Source: Micromonospora olivasterospora (GTDB lineage: Bacteria > Actinomycetota > Actinomycetes > Mycobacteriales > Micromonosporaceae). Taken from it: DNA of 64,000 nucleotides. Positions 20,060 through 28,945 of this stretch are shown in pieces. The position numbers were made by a program, and so were the translations under genes. Position 1 is the stretch's first letter. Every line of letters starts with the position of its first letter. The DNA lies in the NCBI RefSeq assembly GCF_007830265.1, contig NZ_VLKE01000001.1:3224001-3288000 (forward strand). Reading direction: 5' to 3'. Under the pieces are notes generated by a model. That model was not told where the DNA came from. It worked only from the letters and a program-made list of their open reading frames with translations, and did no database searches.

Positions 20060-20662
20060 ATGGAGTTCGCCGAGGTGGTCCGGCGTCGCCGGATGGTCCG
20101 CAACTACGACCCGGACCGCCCGGTCCCGCCGGACGTGGTGGAGCGCCTGCTCGACCACGCGGTCCGGGCCCCGTCGGCCGGGTTCGCCCAGGGCTGGGGG
20201 TTCCTGGTGCTGGAGGAGCCGGACGACCGGGAGCGGTTCTGGGCGGCGGCCACGCCGGACGGCGGCGGGCGGGACCGCTGGCTGGCCGGGATGCGCCGGG
20301 CGCCGCTGATCGTCGTCCCGCACTCGAACCGGTCGGCGTACCTGGACCGGTACGCCGAGCCGGACAAGGGCTGGACGGACCGGTCGACGGAGCGTTGGCC
20401 GGTGCCGTACTGGCACATCGACACGGGGTTCGCCGCCCTGCTCATGCTGCTCACCGCCGTGGACGAGGGGCTGGGCGCCTGCTTCTTCGGCATCCCCCCG
20501 CAGCGCACCGGGGCGTACCGGGAGGCGTTCGGGGTGCCGGCGGAGTACGAGCCGATCGGCGCGGTCACCGTCGGCTACCGGGCGCCGGACCACCGGTCGC
20601 CGTCGCTGCGGCGGGGGCGCCGCACGCTCGACGAGGTGGTCCACCGGGGCCGGTGGAGCTGA
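20060..20662 (+). CDS. Nitroreductase family FMN oxidoreductase
   Basis: The product has about 200 residues. The N-terminal VVRRRRMVRNYDPDRPV and RAPSAGFAQGWGFLVLE are the FMN-binding start of the nitroreductase fold. The C-terminal GLGACFFGIPP and IGAVTVGY complete it. The native substrate is usually unknown in this family. It starts 22 bp after the aldose epimerase-like gene and probably shares its mRNA. Confidence 0.9.
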   Translation: MEFAEVVRRRRMVRNYDPDRPVPPDVVERLLDHAVRAPSAGFAQGWGFLVLEEPDDRERFWAAATPDGGGRDRWLAGMRRAPLIVVPHSNRSAYLDRYAEPDKGWTDRSTERWPVPYWHIDTGFAALLMLLTAVDEGLGACFFGIPPQRTGAYREAFGVPAEYEPIGAVTVGYRAPDHRSPSLRRGRRTLDEVVHRGRWS

Positions 20663-20724
20663 GGCGGTGTGGCGGGGGCGGCTACGCTGGCACCGTCACC
20701 GATCAGGGGAGGGGAGCTGCCGTC

Positions 20725-21030
20725 GTGATCTTCAGAGCGGTCCGGGACGGGCGTCCCTACCCGGAGCACAATCTGACGCTCAAGCAGTGGGCCGAGATCC
20801 CGCCGCGCCCGCTGCGGCTGGATCAGTTGATCACCACGAAGCGCGAGTTGGCGCTGGACAAGCTCCTCGCCGAGGACTCCACGTTCTACGGCGACCTGTT
20901 CCCGCACGTGGTGCAGTGGAACGGCGGGCTGTACCTGGAGGACGGGCTGCACCGCGCGCTGCGCGCCGCCCTCCAGCAGCGCAACCAGATCCACGCCCGG
21001 GTGCTGGTGCTCGCCGGCCAGCACGAGTGA
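20725..21030 (+). CDS. Conserved actinobacterial protein of about 100 residues
   Basis: The 101-residue product starts at GTG 20725 with GGGGAGGGGAG upstream. It contains RPLRLDQLITTKRELALDKL and LYLEDGLHRALRAALQQRN. The LEDGxHR stretch is reminiscent of the ParB/sulfiredoxin substrate loop. Proteins like this are conserved in actinobacteria and are sometimes labelled VapB-like antitoxins, but no toxin gene is next to it and I see no support for that label. Confidence 0.75.
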   Translation: MIFRAVRDGRPYPEHNLTLKQWAEIPPRPLRLDQLITTKRELALDKLLAEDSTFYGDLFPHVVQWNGGLYLEDGLHRALRAALQQRNQIHARVLVLAGQHE

Positions 21031-21054
21031 CCGGTCCTGAGCCTTCGTTAAGGT
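21027..21054 (+). promoter_or_regulatory. Candidate leaderless promoter of the acyl-CoA dehydrogenase gene
   Basis: TAAGGT (21049-21054) ends 6 bp before the ATG at 21061, with GTGACC at 21027-21032 about 16 bp upstream as a weak -35. There is no ribosome binding site between the -10 and the start codon. Confidence 0.5.
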
Positions 21055-21060
21055 GACGGC

Positions 21061-22221
21061 ATGACGCCTCTCGACCTGCTGGACCTGGACTCCCTCCTCG
21101 ACGACGAGGAGCGGCAGATCCGGGACGTCGCGCGCCAGCTCGTCGCCGACCGGGTCCGCCCGCACGTCGCCGACTGGTACGAGGAGGGCCGGGTGCCGGC
21201 CCGCGAGCTGGCCCGGGAGTTCGGCAAGCTCGGCCTGCTCGGCATGCACCTGACCGGGTACGGCTGCGCCGGCTCCTCGGCCGTCGCGTACGGGCTGGCC
21301 TGCCTGGAGCTGGAGGCCGCCGACTCGGGCGTCCGCTCGCTGGTCTCGGTGCAGGGCTCGCTGGCCATGTACGCCATCTGGCGCTACGGCAGCGAGGAGC
21401 AGAAGCAGCGCTGGCTGCCGGCGCTGGCTGCCGGCGAGGCGATCGGCTGCTTCGGCCTGACCGAGCCCGACCACGGCTCCGACCCGGCCTCGATGGCCAC
21501 CCGGGCGCGCCGCGACGGCGACGACTGGGTGCTGCACGGCGGCAAGATGTGGATCACCAACGCGCCGGTCGCGGACGTCGCCGTGATCTGGGCCCGCGCG
21601 GACGAGGGCGTGCGCGGCTTCGCCGTACCGATGGACACGCCCGGGGTGTCGGTGCGCGAGATCCGGCGCAAGCTGTCCCTGCGCGCCTCGGCCACCGGCG
21701 AGATCACGCTCGACGAGGTGCGGCTCCCGGCCGCCGCCCGGCTGCCCGAGGCCGTCGGGCTCAAGGCCCCGCTGAGCTGCCTGACCGAGGCCCGGCACGG
21801 CATCGTCTGGGGCGCGCTCGGCGCGGCCCGCGACTGCCTGGAGACCACCCTGGCGTACGCGACCACGCGCACCCAGTTCGGCCGGCCGCTGGCCGGCTTC
21901 CAGCTCACCCAGGCCAAGCTCGCCGACATGGCGGTCGAGTGGCAGAAGGGCTACCTGCTGGCGCTGCGGCTGGGCCGGCTCGCCGACGCGGGACGGCTGC
22001 GCCCCGAGCAGGTCAGCGTGGGCAAGCTGAACAACGTCCGGGAGGCGCTGGACATCGCCCGGCAGTGCCGCACGATCCTCGGCGCGAACGGGATCTCCGG
22101 CGAGTACCCGGTGCTGCGGCACGCGAACAACCTGGAGAGCGTGCTCACCTACGAGGGCACCTCGGAGATCCACCAACTGGTGATCGGGCAGCGGCTGACG
22201 GGGCTGTCCGCGTTCGCCTGA
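21061..22221 (+). CDS. Acyl-CoA dehydrogenase, glutaryl-CoA dehydrogenase-like
   Basis: This 386-residue FAD flavoprotein oxidises an acyl-CoA. CFGLTEPDHGSDPASM and WITNAPVADVAVIWAR are the family signatures, and TYEGTSEIHQLVIGQRLTG near the C-terminus holds the catalytic glutamate in the position used by glutaryl- and isovaleryl-type enzymes. Overall similarity, especially the DHGSDP and EGTSEIH segments, favours the glutaryl-CoA group. No lysine-degradation gene is adjacent, so the exact substrate is not proven. Confidence 0.88.
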   Translation: MTPLDLLDLDSLLDDEERQIRDVARQLVADRVRPHVADWYEEGRVPARELAREFGKLGLLGMHLTGYGCAGSSAVAYGLACLELEAADSGVRSLVSVQGSLAMYAIWRYGSEEQKQRWLPALAAGEAIGCFGLTEPDHGSDPASMATRARRDGDDWVLHGGKMWITNAPVADVAVIWARADEGVRGFAVPMDTPGVSVREIRRKLSLRASATGEITLDEVRLPAAARLPEAVGLKAPLSCLTEARHGIVWGALGAARDCLETTLAYATTRTQFGRPLAGFQLTQAKLADMAVEWQKGYLLALRLGRLADAGRLRPEQVSVGKLNNVREALDIARQCRTILGANGISGEYPVLRHANNLESVLTYEGTSEIHQLVIGQRLTGLSAFA

Positions 22222-22324
22222 CCAGGGCCTCCGCGCGGGGGTGGCGGCTGGGCGCGCGACTGTCGCACCGGGGACGTACCGTCATCGACAGGGCGACGTG
22301 TCCTGATCGAGGATGGTGAGCGCT

Positions 22325-23020
22325 ATGTCCCCTGACGGCAGTTCCCAGGAGCCCGCCCACGAGCCTGCCCGGCCGCCCTCCGGGCCGGCCCGTGGGCTCC
22401 TCCTGGCGCTCGGTGCCGCCGCCCTCGCGGTGGTGGTGCTGCTCGGTGCGCAGGCCACCGGGGTCTTCCCCCAGTTCCGCAACCCGTTCGCCAAGGAGCA
22501 GACCGACCGGACCCAGCCGCCGCTGCTGAAGTCGATCCAGGACCTCAGCCGGTACGTGGCCGCCGAGGGCAACTTCCAGGTGGTCGTCGACCTGCAGAAC
22601 GACCGGAACAACATCCCGGAGTTCCTGCTCAACCAGCGCACCCTCTTCGTGGGGGCGGGCAGCGTCGAGGCGTACGTGGACTTCGGCAGGATCTCCGAGG
22701 GCGCGGTGGTGGAGTCGGCCGATCGCAAGTCCGTCGAGGTCAAGCTGCCGGCGCCGCAGCTCGGCCAGGTCAACCTCGACATGGAGAAGAGCTACGTCTT
22801 CGCGGAGCAGCGGGGGCTGCTCAACCGCATCACCGACCTGGTCAAGGGCGACCCGAACCGGCAGCAGCAGGTGTACCGGATGGCCGAGGAGCGGATCTCC
22901 GCCGCCGCCCGGGACAGCGGGCTGGGCGCCCGCGCCGAGGAGAACACCCGCAAGATGCTGGAGGGCCTGCTGCGTTCCCTCGGCTACGAGAAGGTGACCG
23001 TCACCTACACCGCGCCCTGA
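22325..23020 (+). CDS. DUF4230 membrane-anchored protein
   Basis: The protein has about 231 residues. A Pro-rich cytoplasmic N-terminus is followed by one membrane helix (residues 25-45), then an extracytoplasmic domain containing LKSIQDLSRYVAAEGNFQVVVDL and QRGLLNRITDLVKGDP, as in DUF4230. Function is unknown. I prefer the ATG at 22325; an ATG at 22313 in the same frame has its purine-rich stretch too close. It ends just before a strong bidirectional hairpin. Confidence 0.82.
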   Translation: MSPDGSSQEPAHEPARPPSGPARGLLLALGAAALAVVVLLGAQATGVFPQFRNPFAKEQTDRTQPPLLKSIQDLSRYVAAEGNFQVVVDLQNDRNNIPEFLLNQRTLFVGAGSVEAYVDFGRISEGAVVESADRKSVEVKLPAPQLGQVNLDMEKSYVFAEQRGLLNRITDLVKGDPNRQQQVYRMAEERISAAARDSGLGARAEENTRKMLEGLLRSLGYEKVTVTYTAP

Positions 23021-23047
23021 CGTCCCGGGCGTGATGCCACTGACGCG

Positions 23048-23081
23048 AAGCGCCCGCCCCGGCCGTCCGGGGCGGGCGCTT
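23048..23081. terminator. Bidirectional hairpin terminator
   Basis: Two perfect 15-nt arms (AAGCGCCCGCCCCGG and its complement) enclose a CCGT loop. The hairpin lies between the ends of the convergent DUF4230 and PspC genes. The outer A/T pairs give a short U-tract in both directions. Confidence 0.85.
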
Positions 23082-23092
23082 CCGGTCGGGGA

Positions 23093-23299
23093 TCAGTAGC
23101 GGGCGGCGGGGTGCCGGTCCTCGTTGGGCATCAGCACCCACAGAACCAGGTAGACGATCACCTGGGTGCCCGGCAGCAGCAGCGACAGCAGGAACAGCAG
23201 CCGGACCAGGTTGGCGGAGGTGTTGAACCGACGGGCCAGGCCGACGCAGACGCCGGCGAGCATGCGCCCCTCGCGGGGCCGGACCAGTTTGCGACTCAT
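23093..23299 (-). CDS. PspC domain membrane protein
   Basis: This 68-residue protein is a minimal PspC domain. RPREGRMLAGVCVGLARRFN is the conserved N-terminal helix-loop, and LVRLLFLLSLLLPGTQVIVYLVLWVLMP is hydrophobic and membrane-spanning. PspC domains sense or respond to envelope stress. It is a single gene ending at the shared terminator; its upstream region is the long gap before sdaA. Confidence 0.9.
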   Translation of the reverse strand: MSRKLVRPREGRMLAGVCVGLARRFNTSANLVRLLFLLSLLLPGTQVIVYLVLWVLMPNEDRHPAARY

Positions 23300-23904
23300 C
23301 GTCGTACTCCCACTCTGCGGCGTTCCGCCGCTTCTGCCACCAACGGTAGAAACGCCCCACCAGTCCGCCCTCCGTCCTGAGGGGGATTTCGGGTACGCCG
23401 ACCCGTAGGTGCATACCCCGCCGGCTGATCGGCCCTTGCTCGCGGCCGGCGGGGTCCGGCGGCGGGGCCGGAGCTTCTGCGGTGCGGACGCTGTGGAGCT
23501 GCCCCGTCCGTGCTACCGCTGCCGACGAGCCCACCCGCCGCCTCACTGCCGCGCTGAGCGGAGGCCCGGCCGTGGCCGCTGTGGGCTGCGCGCGGGTCCG
23601 GTCCGGCCGTCACCGCTGCCCCATCCATGCGGGCAGCTCCATAGCGGCGGTGGTGAGGTGTACCGCCCGCCCCGGCGACGTCCCTGCCCTGTCTGTGCGG
23701 GCAGTTCCACACCGCGGTCGGTCGGGTGTCGGCATCCTGGCGGGGGAGGGAGAATGGGCTGGTCAGGCCGGGCGACCACGGGTCGGGGCGGGTAGGCTCG
23801 CCGGTCGGCTGCCCGCATCCGGGCGGCGGTGGGACGGGCGCCCCGACCGGGCGGCCGCGACCGGGCCGGGCCCGCACCCGGGCACGACGGCGAGGAAGTG
23901 CAGG
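23300..23904. other. 605-bp gap before sdaA with three copies of a 15-bp motif
   Basis: No gene is convincing here; the sdaA frame stays open through part of it but without family similarity. Three copies of CTGCCCYRTCYRTGC occur at 23499-23513, 23616-23630 and 23684-23698. The second and third are followed by GGGCAG, so each can form a 6-7 bp hairpin. I found no glycine-riboswitch core. Confidence 0.55.
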
Positions 23905-25272
<1,368 letters not shown>

Positions 25273-25332
25273 GTCCGGCGGAGCCGGGCGGGCCCGGCTG
25301 TTAGCCTGTTGCCCGTTCAGGAGGAGGCGACG

Positions 25333-26160
25333 GTGACGTCTGGCGTCGGGGCGTTGTGGTCGCACCGCAACTCCCTGCGCATCCTCGTCAAGCGCGACCT
25401 CGCGGTGAAGTACCAGCAGTCGCTGCTCGGATACCTCTGGTCACTGATCGAGCCGCTCGGCATGGGCGCGATCTACTTCTTCGTCTTCGGGGTCCTCTAC
25501 TCCGGTGACACCAGCCGCCACCTCGGGCAGGCCGCCGCGTCGTACCCGCTGTACCTGATCACCGGCATCTTCGCCTGGATGTGGACCAGCTCCGCGCTGA
25601 GTGAGGCGACGAACGCGCTCACCGGGCAGGCCCGGCTGATCACCACGATGAACGTCCCGCGCCAGGTCTTCCCGATCGGGCGGATCACCGGCCGGTTCGC
25701 CGAGTACGCCGCCGGCCTGCCGATCCTGGCCGCCATCGCCGCGGTGTACGCCGCGCAGGGGAAAATCCACCCCGGCTGGTCGCTGCTGGCCCTGCCGCTC
25801 GCCGTCGTCGTGCAGGGAGTGCTGCTGGTCGGGCTGGCGCTGCTGCTGTCGGCGGCGAACGTGCTGATGCGCGACATCGAGCGGTTCATGCGGCTGGTGA
25901 TCCGGCTGCTCTTCTACGCCACCCCGATCATCTATCCGCTCAGCCTGGTGCGGGAGTCCGCGGCGCCGGGCTGGGTGAAGCTCGCGTACGAGCTGAATCC
26001 GCTGGTCGGGATCTTCCAGCTGCACCACGCGATCTGGTACCCGGACCAGTTCCCGGACGCCCGGCTGCTGGCCACCTCGATCACGCTGAGCCTGCTCGTG
26101 CTGCTCGCCGGCTGGTGGGCGTTCCGCCGGCTCGAACCCGCCGTGCTCAAGGAGCTGTGA
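25333..26160 (+). CDS. Polysaccharide/teichoic acid ABC exporter permease (Wzm/TagG type)
   Basis: This 275-residue ABC-2 permease has six hydrophobic segments. The N-terminal amphipathic stretch LVKRDLAVKYQQSLLGYLWSL and the later YATPIIYPLSLV are typical of Wzm/TagG proteins, which pass lipid-linked wall polymers across the membrane. GTG at 25333 follows AGGAGG. The stop overlaps the ATPase start by 1 bp (TGATG). With the next three genes it forms a wall-polymer operon. Confidence 0.9.
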   Translation: MTSGVGALWSHRNSLRILVKRDLAVKYQQSLLGYLWSLIEPLGMGAIYFFVFGVLYSGDTSRHLGQAAASYPLYLITGIFAWMWTSSALSEATNALTGQARLITTMNVPRQVFPIGRITGRFAEYAAGLPILAAIAAVYAAQGKIHPGWSLLALPLAVVVQGVLLVGLALLLSAANVLMRDIERFMRLVIRLLFYATPIIYPLSLVRESAAPGWVKLAYELNPLVGIFQLHHAIWYPDQFPDARLLATSITLSLLVLLAGWWAFRRLEPAVLKEL

Positions 26161-26906
26161 TGGCCGAGCCGATCATCGAGGCGGACGGCCTCGGCATCCG
26201 GTTCGTCCGCAACCGCCGCCGGCAGCTGCGGCTGCGCGAGTTCTTCATCCACCGCGGCGGCCGGTCCGCCTCGTCCGGCCAGTTCTGGCCGCTGCGGGAC
26301 GTCTCGTTCCGGATCGCGGCGGGCGAGACCGTCGGCGTGATCGGCCGCAACGGCACCGGCAAGAGCACCCTGCTGCGGCTGATCGCCGGGGTGCTCATCC
26401 CCGACGAGGGGCGGATCCGGGTCCGGGAACGGGTGGCGCCGCTGCTGGAGCTGTCGGCCGGCTTCTCCAACGACCTGACCGGACGGGAGAACCTGTATCT
26501 CGTCGGCGGGCTGCACGGGCTGTCGTCGGGCTACCTGCGGCGGCACTTCGACGAGATCGTCTCCTTCGCCGGCGAACAGGTGGAGCGGGCCATCGACACG
26601 GCGGTCCGGCACTACTCGTCGGGCATGAAGGTTCGGCTGGGCTTCGCCATCATCTCCCACCTGCCGCACCCGATCCTGCTCATGGACGAGGTGACCGCGG
26701 TCGGGGACGCGGAGTTCCGGCGGAAGTGCTATGCGACGATCGACCGATTGCTCGGGGAGGGGCGCACACTGGTGCTGGTGTCACACAACGAGAAGGATCT
26801 GACCCGGTTCTGCCGTCGAGGGCTGTACCTAGACGCCGGGCGGCTGACCGTCGACGGGACGATCGCCGAGGCGTTGGACGCGTACCACACCGCGGTCCCG
26901 CGGTGA
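26160..26906 (+). CDS. Polysaccharide/teichoic acid ABC exporter ATPase (Wzt/TagH type)
   Basis: This 248-residue ATPase pairs with the preceding permease. Walker A reads GRNGTGKST, the signature is HYSSGMKVRLGFA (the SSGM form seen in Wzt/TagH), and Walker B is ILLMDEVTAVGD. There is no C-terminal carbohydrate-binding extension, so recognition of a modified chain end is not expected. It overlaps the next gene by 4 bp (GTGA). Confidence 0.92.
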   Translation: MAEPIIEADGLGIRFVRNRRRQLRLREFFIHRGGRSASSGQFWPLRDVSFRIAAGETVGVIGRNGTGKSTLLRLIAGVLIPDEGRIRVRERVAPLLELSAGFSNDLTGRENLYLVGGLHGLSSGYLRRHFDEIVSFAGEQVERAIDTAVRHYSSGMKVRLGFAIISHLPHPILLMDEVTAVGDAEFRRKCYATIDRLLGEGRTLVLVSHNEKDLTRFCRRGLYLDAGRLTVDGTIAEALDAYHTAVPR

Positions 26907-28930
26907 CGCTCGCGATCGTGCTCGCCGTCGGGGATCCGGCCGCGGGCCTGCCGACGAGCGACGGGCGCGCGCTCGCGGACCGGCTGGCCGACCAGTGGCG
27001 CCGGGCCGGGGCGACGCAGGTGCGGCACGCCGCCTGCCTGACGGAGGTGGCCGCCCTCGTGGACGCCGCCACCGGGCCGGTCGTCGTCAGCGGGGCGGAC
27101 CTGGTGGCGCACACCGCCGTACTGCGGCACCTGGCCACCAGTCCGGTCGGGCCGACGGTGGCGCTCGTGCTGACCGACCCGCCGGCCCCGGGGCAGGCCG
27201 CCGTGCGCGAGGAGCGCGGCCAGGTGGTCGAGGCAGGGCCGGCCGGCCGGCTCGACGGCGCGACCGGGGTGTTCGGCGGCGCGCTGCGGGTGGGCGCCGA
27301 CGACCTCCCGGTGCTCGCCGCCGCCGCCCGGGCCGCCGCCGCCCGGGCCGCCGCCGTGGCCGCCGGGTCGGCCGCCTCGGCCGGTCCGTCGGCCGAGCCG
27401 GCAGAGCCCGCCGTGGACCGGCTGTTCGCCGGCCTCGCCGCGCTCGGCACCCTGACCTTCGCCCACCGGGTACGCCTGCTCGTCGCCCACCGGGTCGCCG
27501 ACCCGGCCGGGCTGGCCGCCGCCGAGGCGGCCCTGGCGGGGGTCGACGAGGACCGGGTCGAGCTGCGGCTGTCGGTCAAGGAGAAGGACGACTTCTTCAC
27601 GACCTTCTTCGTCAGCACCTGGTCCCCGTACGTGACGAAGGCCGCGGCCCGGCTCGGGCTCGGCCCGACGGCGGTCACCATGATCTCGGTGGCGTTCGCG
27701 GTGGCCGCCGCGGCGCTGTTCGCCGTCGGCGGCGGGCGGCCCGCGCTGGTCGCCGGCGCGGTCCTGCTCTACCTCGGCTTCGTGCTGGACTGCGTGGACG
27801 GGCAGGTGGCCCGCTACACCCGGCACTTCAGCGCCTGGGGAGGCTGGCTGGACACCATGGCCGACCGGGCCAAGGAATACATGGTCTACGCGGGCCTCGG
27901 CTTCGGGGCGACCCACGCCGGGTTCCGGTACGGCTGGGCGCTGGCGATCGCCGCGATCACGCTGCAGACCGTCCGGCACATGACCGACACCTGGTACGGG
28001 GTGCTGCACGACGAGGCGGCCCGCCGGCCGAAGACGGTCGGTGCCGGGGGCGGCGGGATCGGCGACCGGCTGAACGCCGCGTCGACCCGGGTGCAGGCGG
28101 ACACGGGGTCGCTGTCGTACTGGCTGAAGCGGACCGTCGTGTTCCCGATCGGGGAGCGCTGGGCGCTGATCGCGCTGACCGTGGCGCTGTTCGGCCCGCG
28201 GGTCAGCCTGATCGCGGTGCTGGTCTGGGGGGTGCTCGCGTTCGCGTACACCGGGGCGCTGCGTACCCTGCGGGCCCGCTGGATGTGGGTGCCGGTGCTG
28301 GACACGGTGGACGCGACCCTGCACCGCGACGACGGCCCGCTGGCCGCCCGGCTGCCGGCGCTGCGTCCGATGGGCCCGCTGACGCTGGCGGTCATCGGCG
28401 CGCTGGGCCCGGCGGCGCTGCTGGTGGCGGCCCTGCTGCGGGCGAGCGGCGACGGCGACCCGGCCGGACTGCGCTGGTGGCTGCCGGTGGCCCTGCTGGT
28501 GCTGCTGCTCGCCGGCCTGGGCGCCGGGGCGGCGCACAACGGGCCGCTGGACTGGCTGGTGCCGGCGGCGCTGCGGGCCGGGGAGTACCTGTTCGCGATC
28601 GCGGTCGGCGTGGTCGGCGGCGTCCCGGCCTGGCTGGTCTTCGGGTACGTCCTCGTGCTCACCCTGCACCACTACGACCTGACGGCGCGGCTGGAGAAGC
28701 GCCAGGCGGCCCCGCCGCTGCACGGCGCGACGCTCGGCTGGGACGGACGCTCGGTGCTGCTGGCCGTGGCCGCGATCGCCGGTTTCGCGGGGATCGCCAC
28801 GGCTACACTCGGTGCGTACCTGCTCGTGGTCTTTGTCGGGAGTGTGGTCCTGGCCTGGGTCGTCCTGCCCGCGCGCGCCCGGCGGGCCGCGGGCGCCCCG
28901 GCGGTCGGAGGTGTCCGCTCCCCGGGCTGA
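26903..28930 (+). CDS. Membrane protein with CDP-alcohol phosphatidyltransferase domain
   Basis: The 675-residue product joins an N-terminal region of about 200 residues, which resembles a degenerate nucleotidyltransferase and includes an Ala-rich linker, to a CDP-alcohol phosphatidyltransferase domain. The catalytic pattern DG-x2-AR-x8-G-x3-D-x3-D is complete, from DCVDGQVARY near residue 298. The C-terminal half adds many hydrophobic helices. Such enzymes move an alcohol phosphate from a CDP carrier onto an acceptor. In this operon a polyol-phosphate wall polymer precursor is likely, though a phospholipid cannot be excluded. Confidence 0.82.
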   Translation: MTLAIVLAVGDPAAGLPTSDGRALADRLADQWRRAGATQVRHAACLTEVAALVDAATGPVVVSGADLVAHTAVLRHLATSPVGPTVALVLTDPPAPGQAAVREERGQVVEAGPAGRLDGATGVFGGALRVGADDLPVLAAAARAAAARAAAVAAGSAASAGPSAEPAEPAVDRLFAGLAALGTLTFAHRVRLLVAHRVADPAGLAAAEAALAGVDEDRVELRLSVKEKDDFFTTFFVSTWSPYVTKAAARLGLGPTAVTMISVAFAVAAAALFAVGGGRPALVAGAVLLYLGFVLDCVDGQVARYTRHFSAWGGWLDTMADRAKEYMVYAGLGFGATHAGFRYGWALAIAAITLQTVRHMTDTWYGVLHDEAARRPKTVGAGGGGIGDRLNAASTRVQADTGSLSYWLKRTVVFPIGERWALIALTVALFGPRVSLIAVLVWGVLAFAYTGALRTLRARWMWVPVLDTVDATLHRDDGPLAARLPALRPMGPLTLAVIGALGPAALLVAALLRASGDGDPAGLRWWLPVALLVLLLAGLGAGAAHNGPLDWLVPAALRAGEYLFAIAVGVVGGVPAWLVFGYVLVLTLHHYDLTARLEKRQAAPPLHGATLGWDGRSVLLAVAAIAGFAGIATATLGAYLLVVFVGSVVLAWVVLPARARRAAGAPAVGGVRSPG

Positions 28931-28945
28931 CGGAGGGGCCGGGCG

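Noticed and set aside
20725..21030. VapB antitoxin label for the 101-residue protein.
   Set aside because: No PIN-domain toxin follows; the next gene is an acyl-CoA dehydrogenase and the sequence lacks an AbrB/RHH-like DNA-binding pattern.
23300..23904. Glycine riboswitch upstream of sdaA.
   Set aside because: I looked for the conserved GGAGAG-type and CCGAAGG-type cores of the aptamer and did not find them; the repeats present are different.
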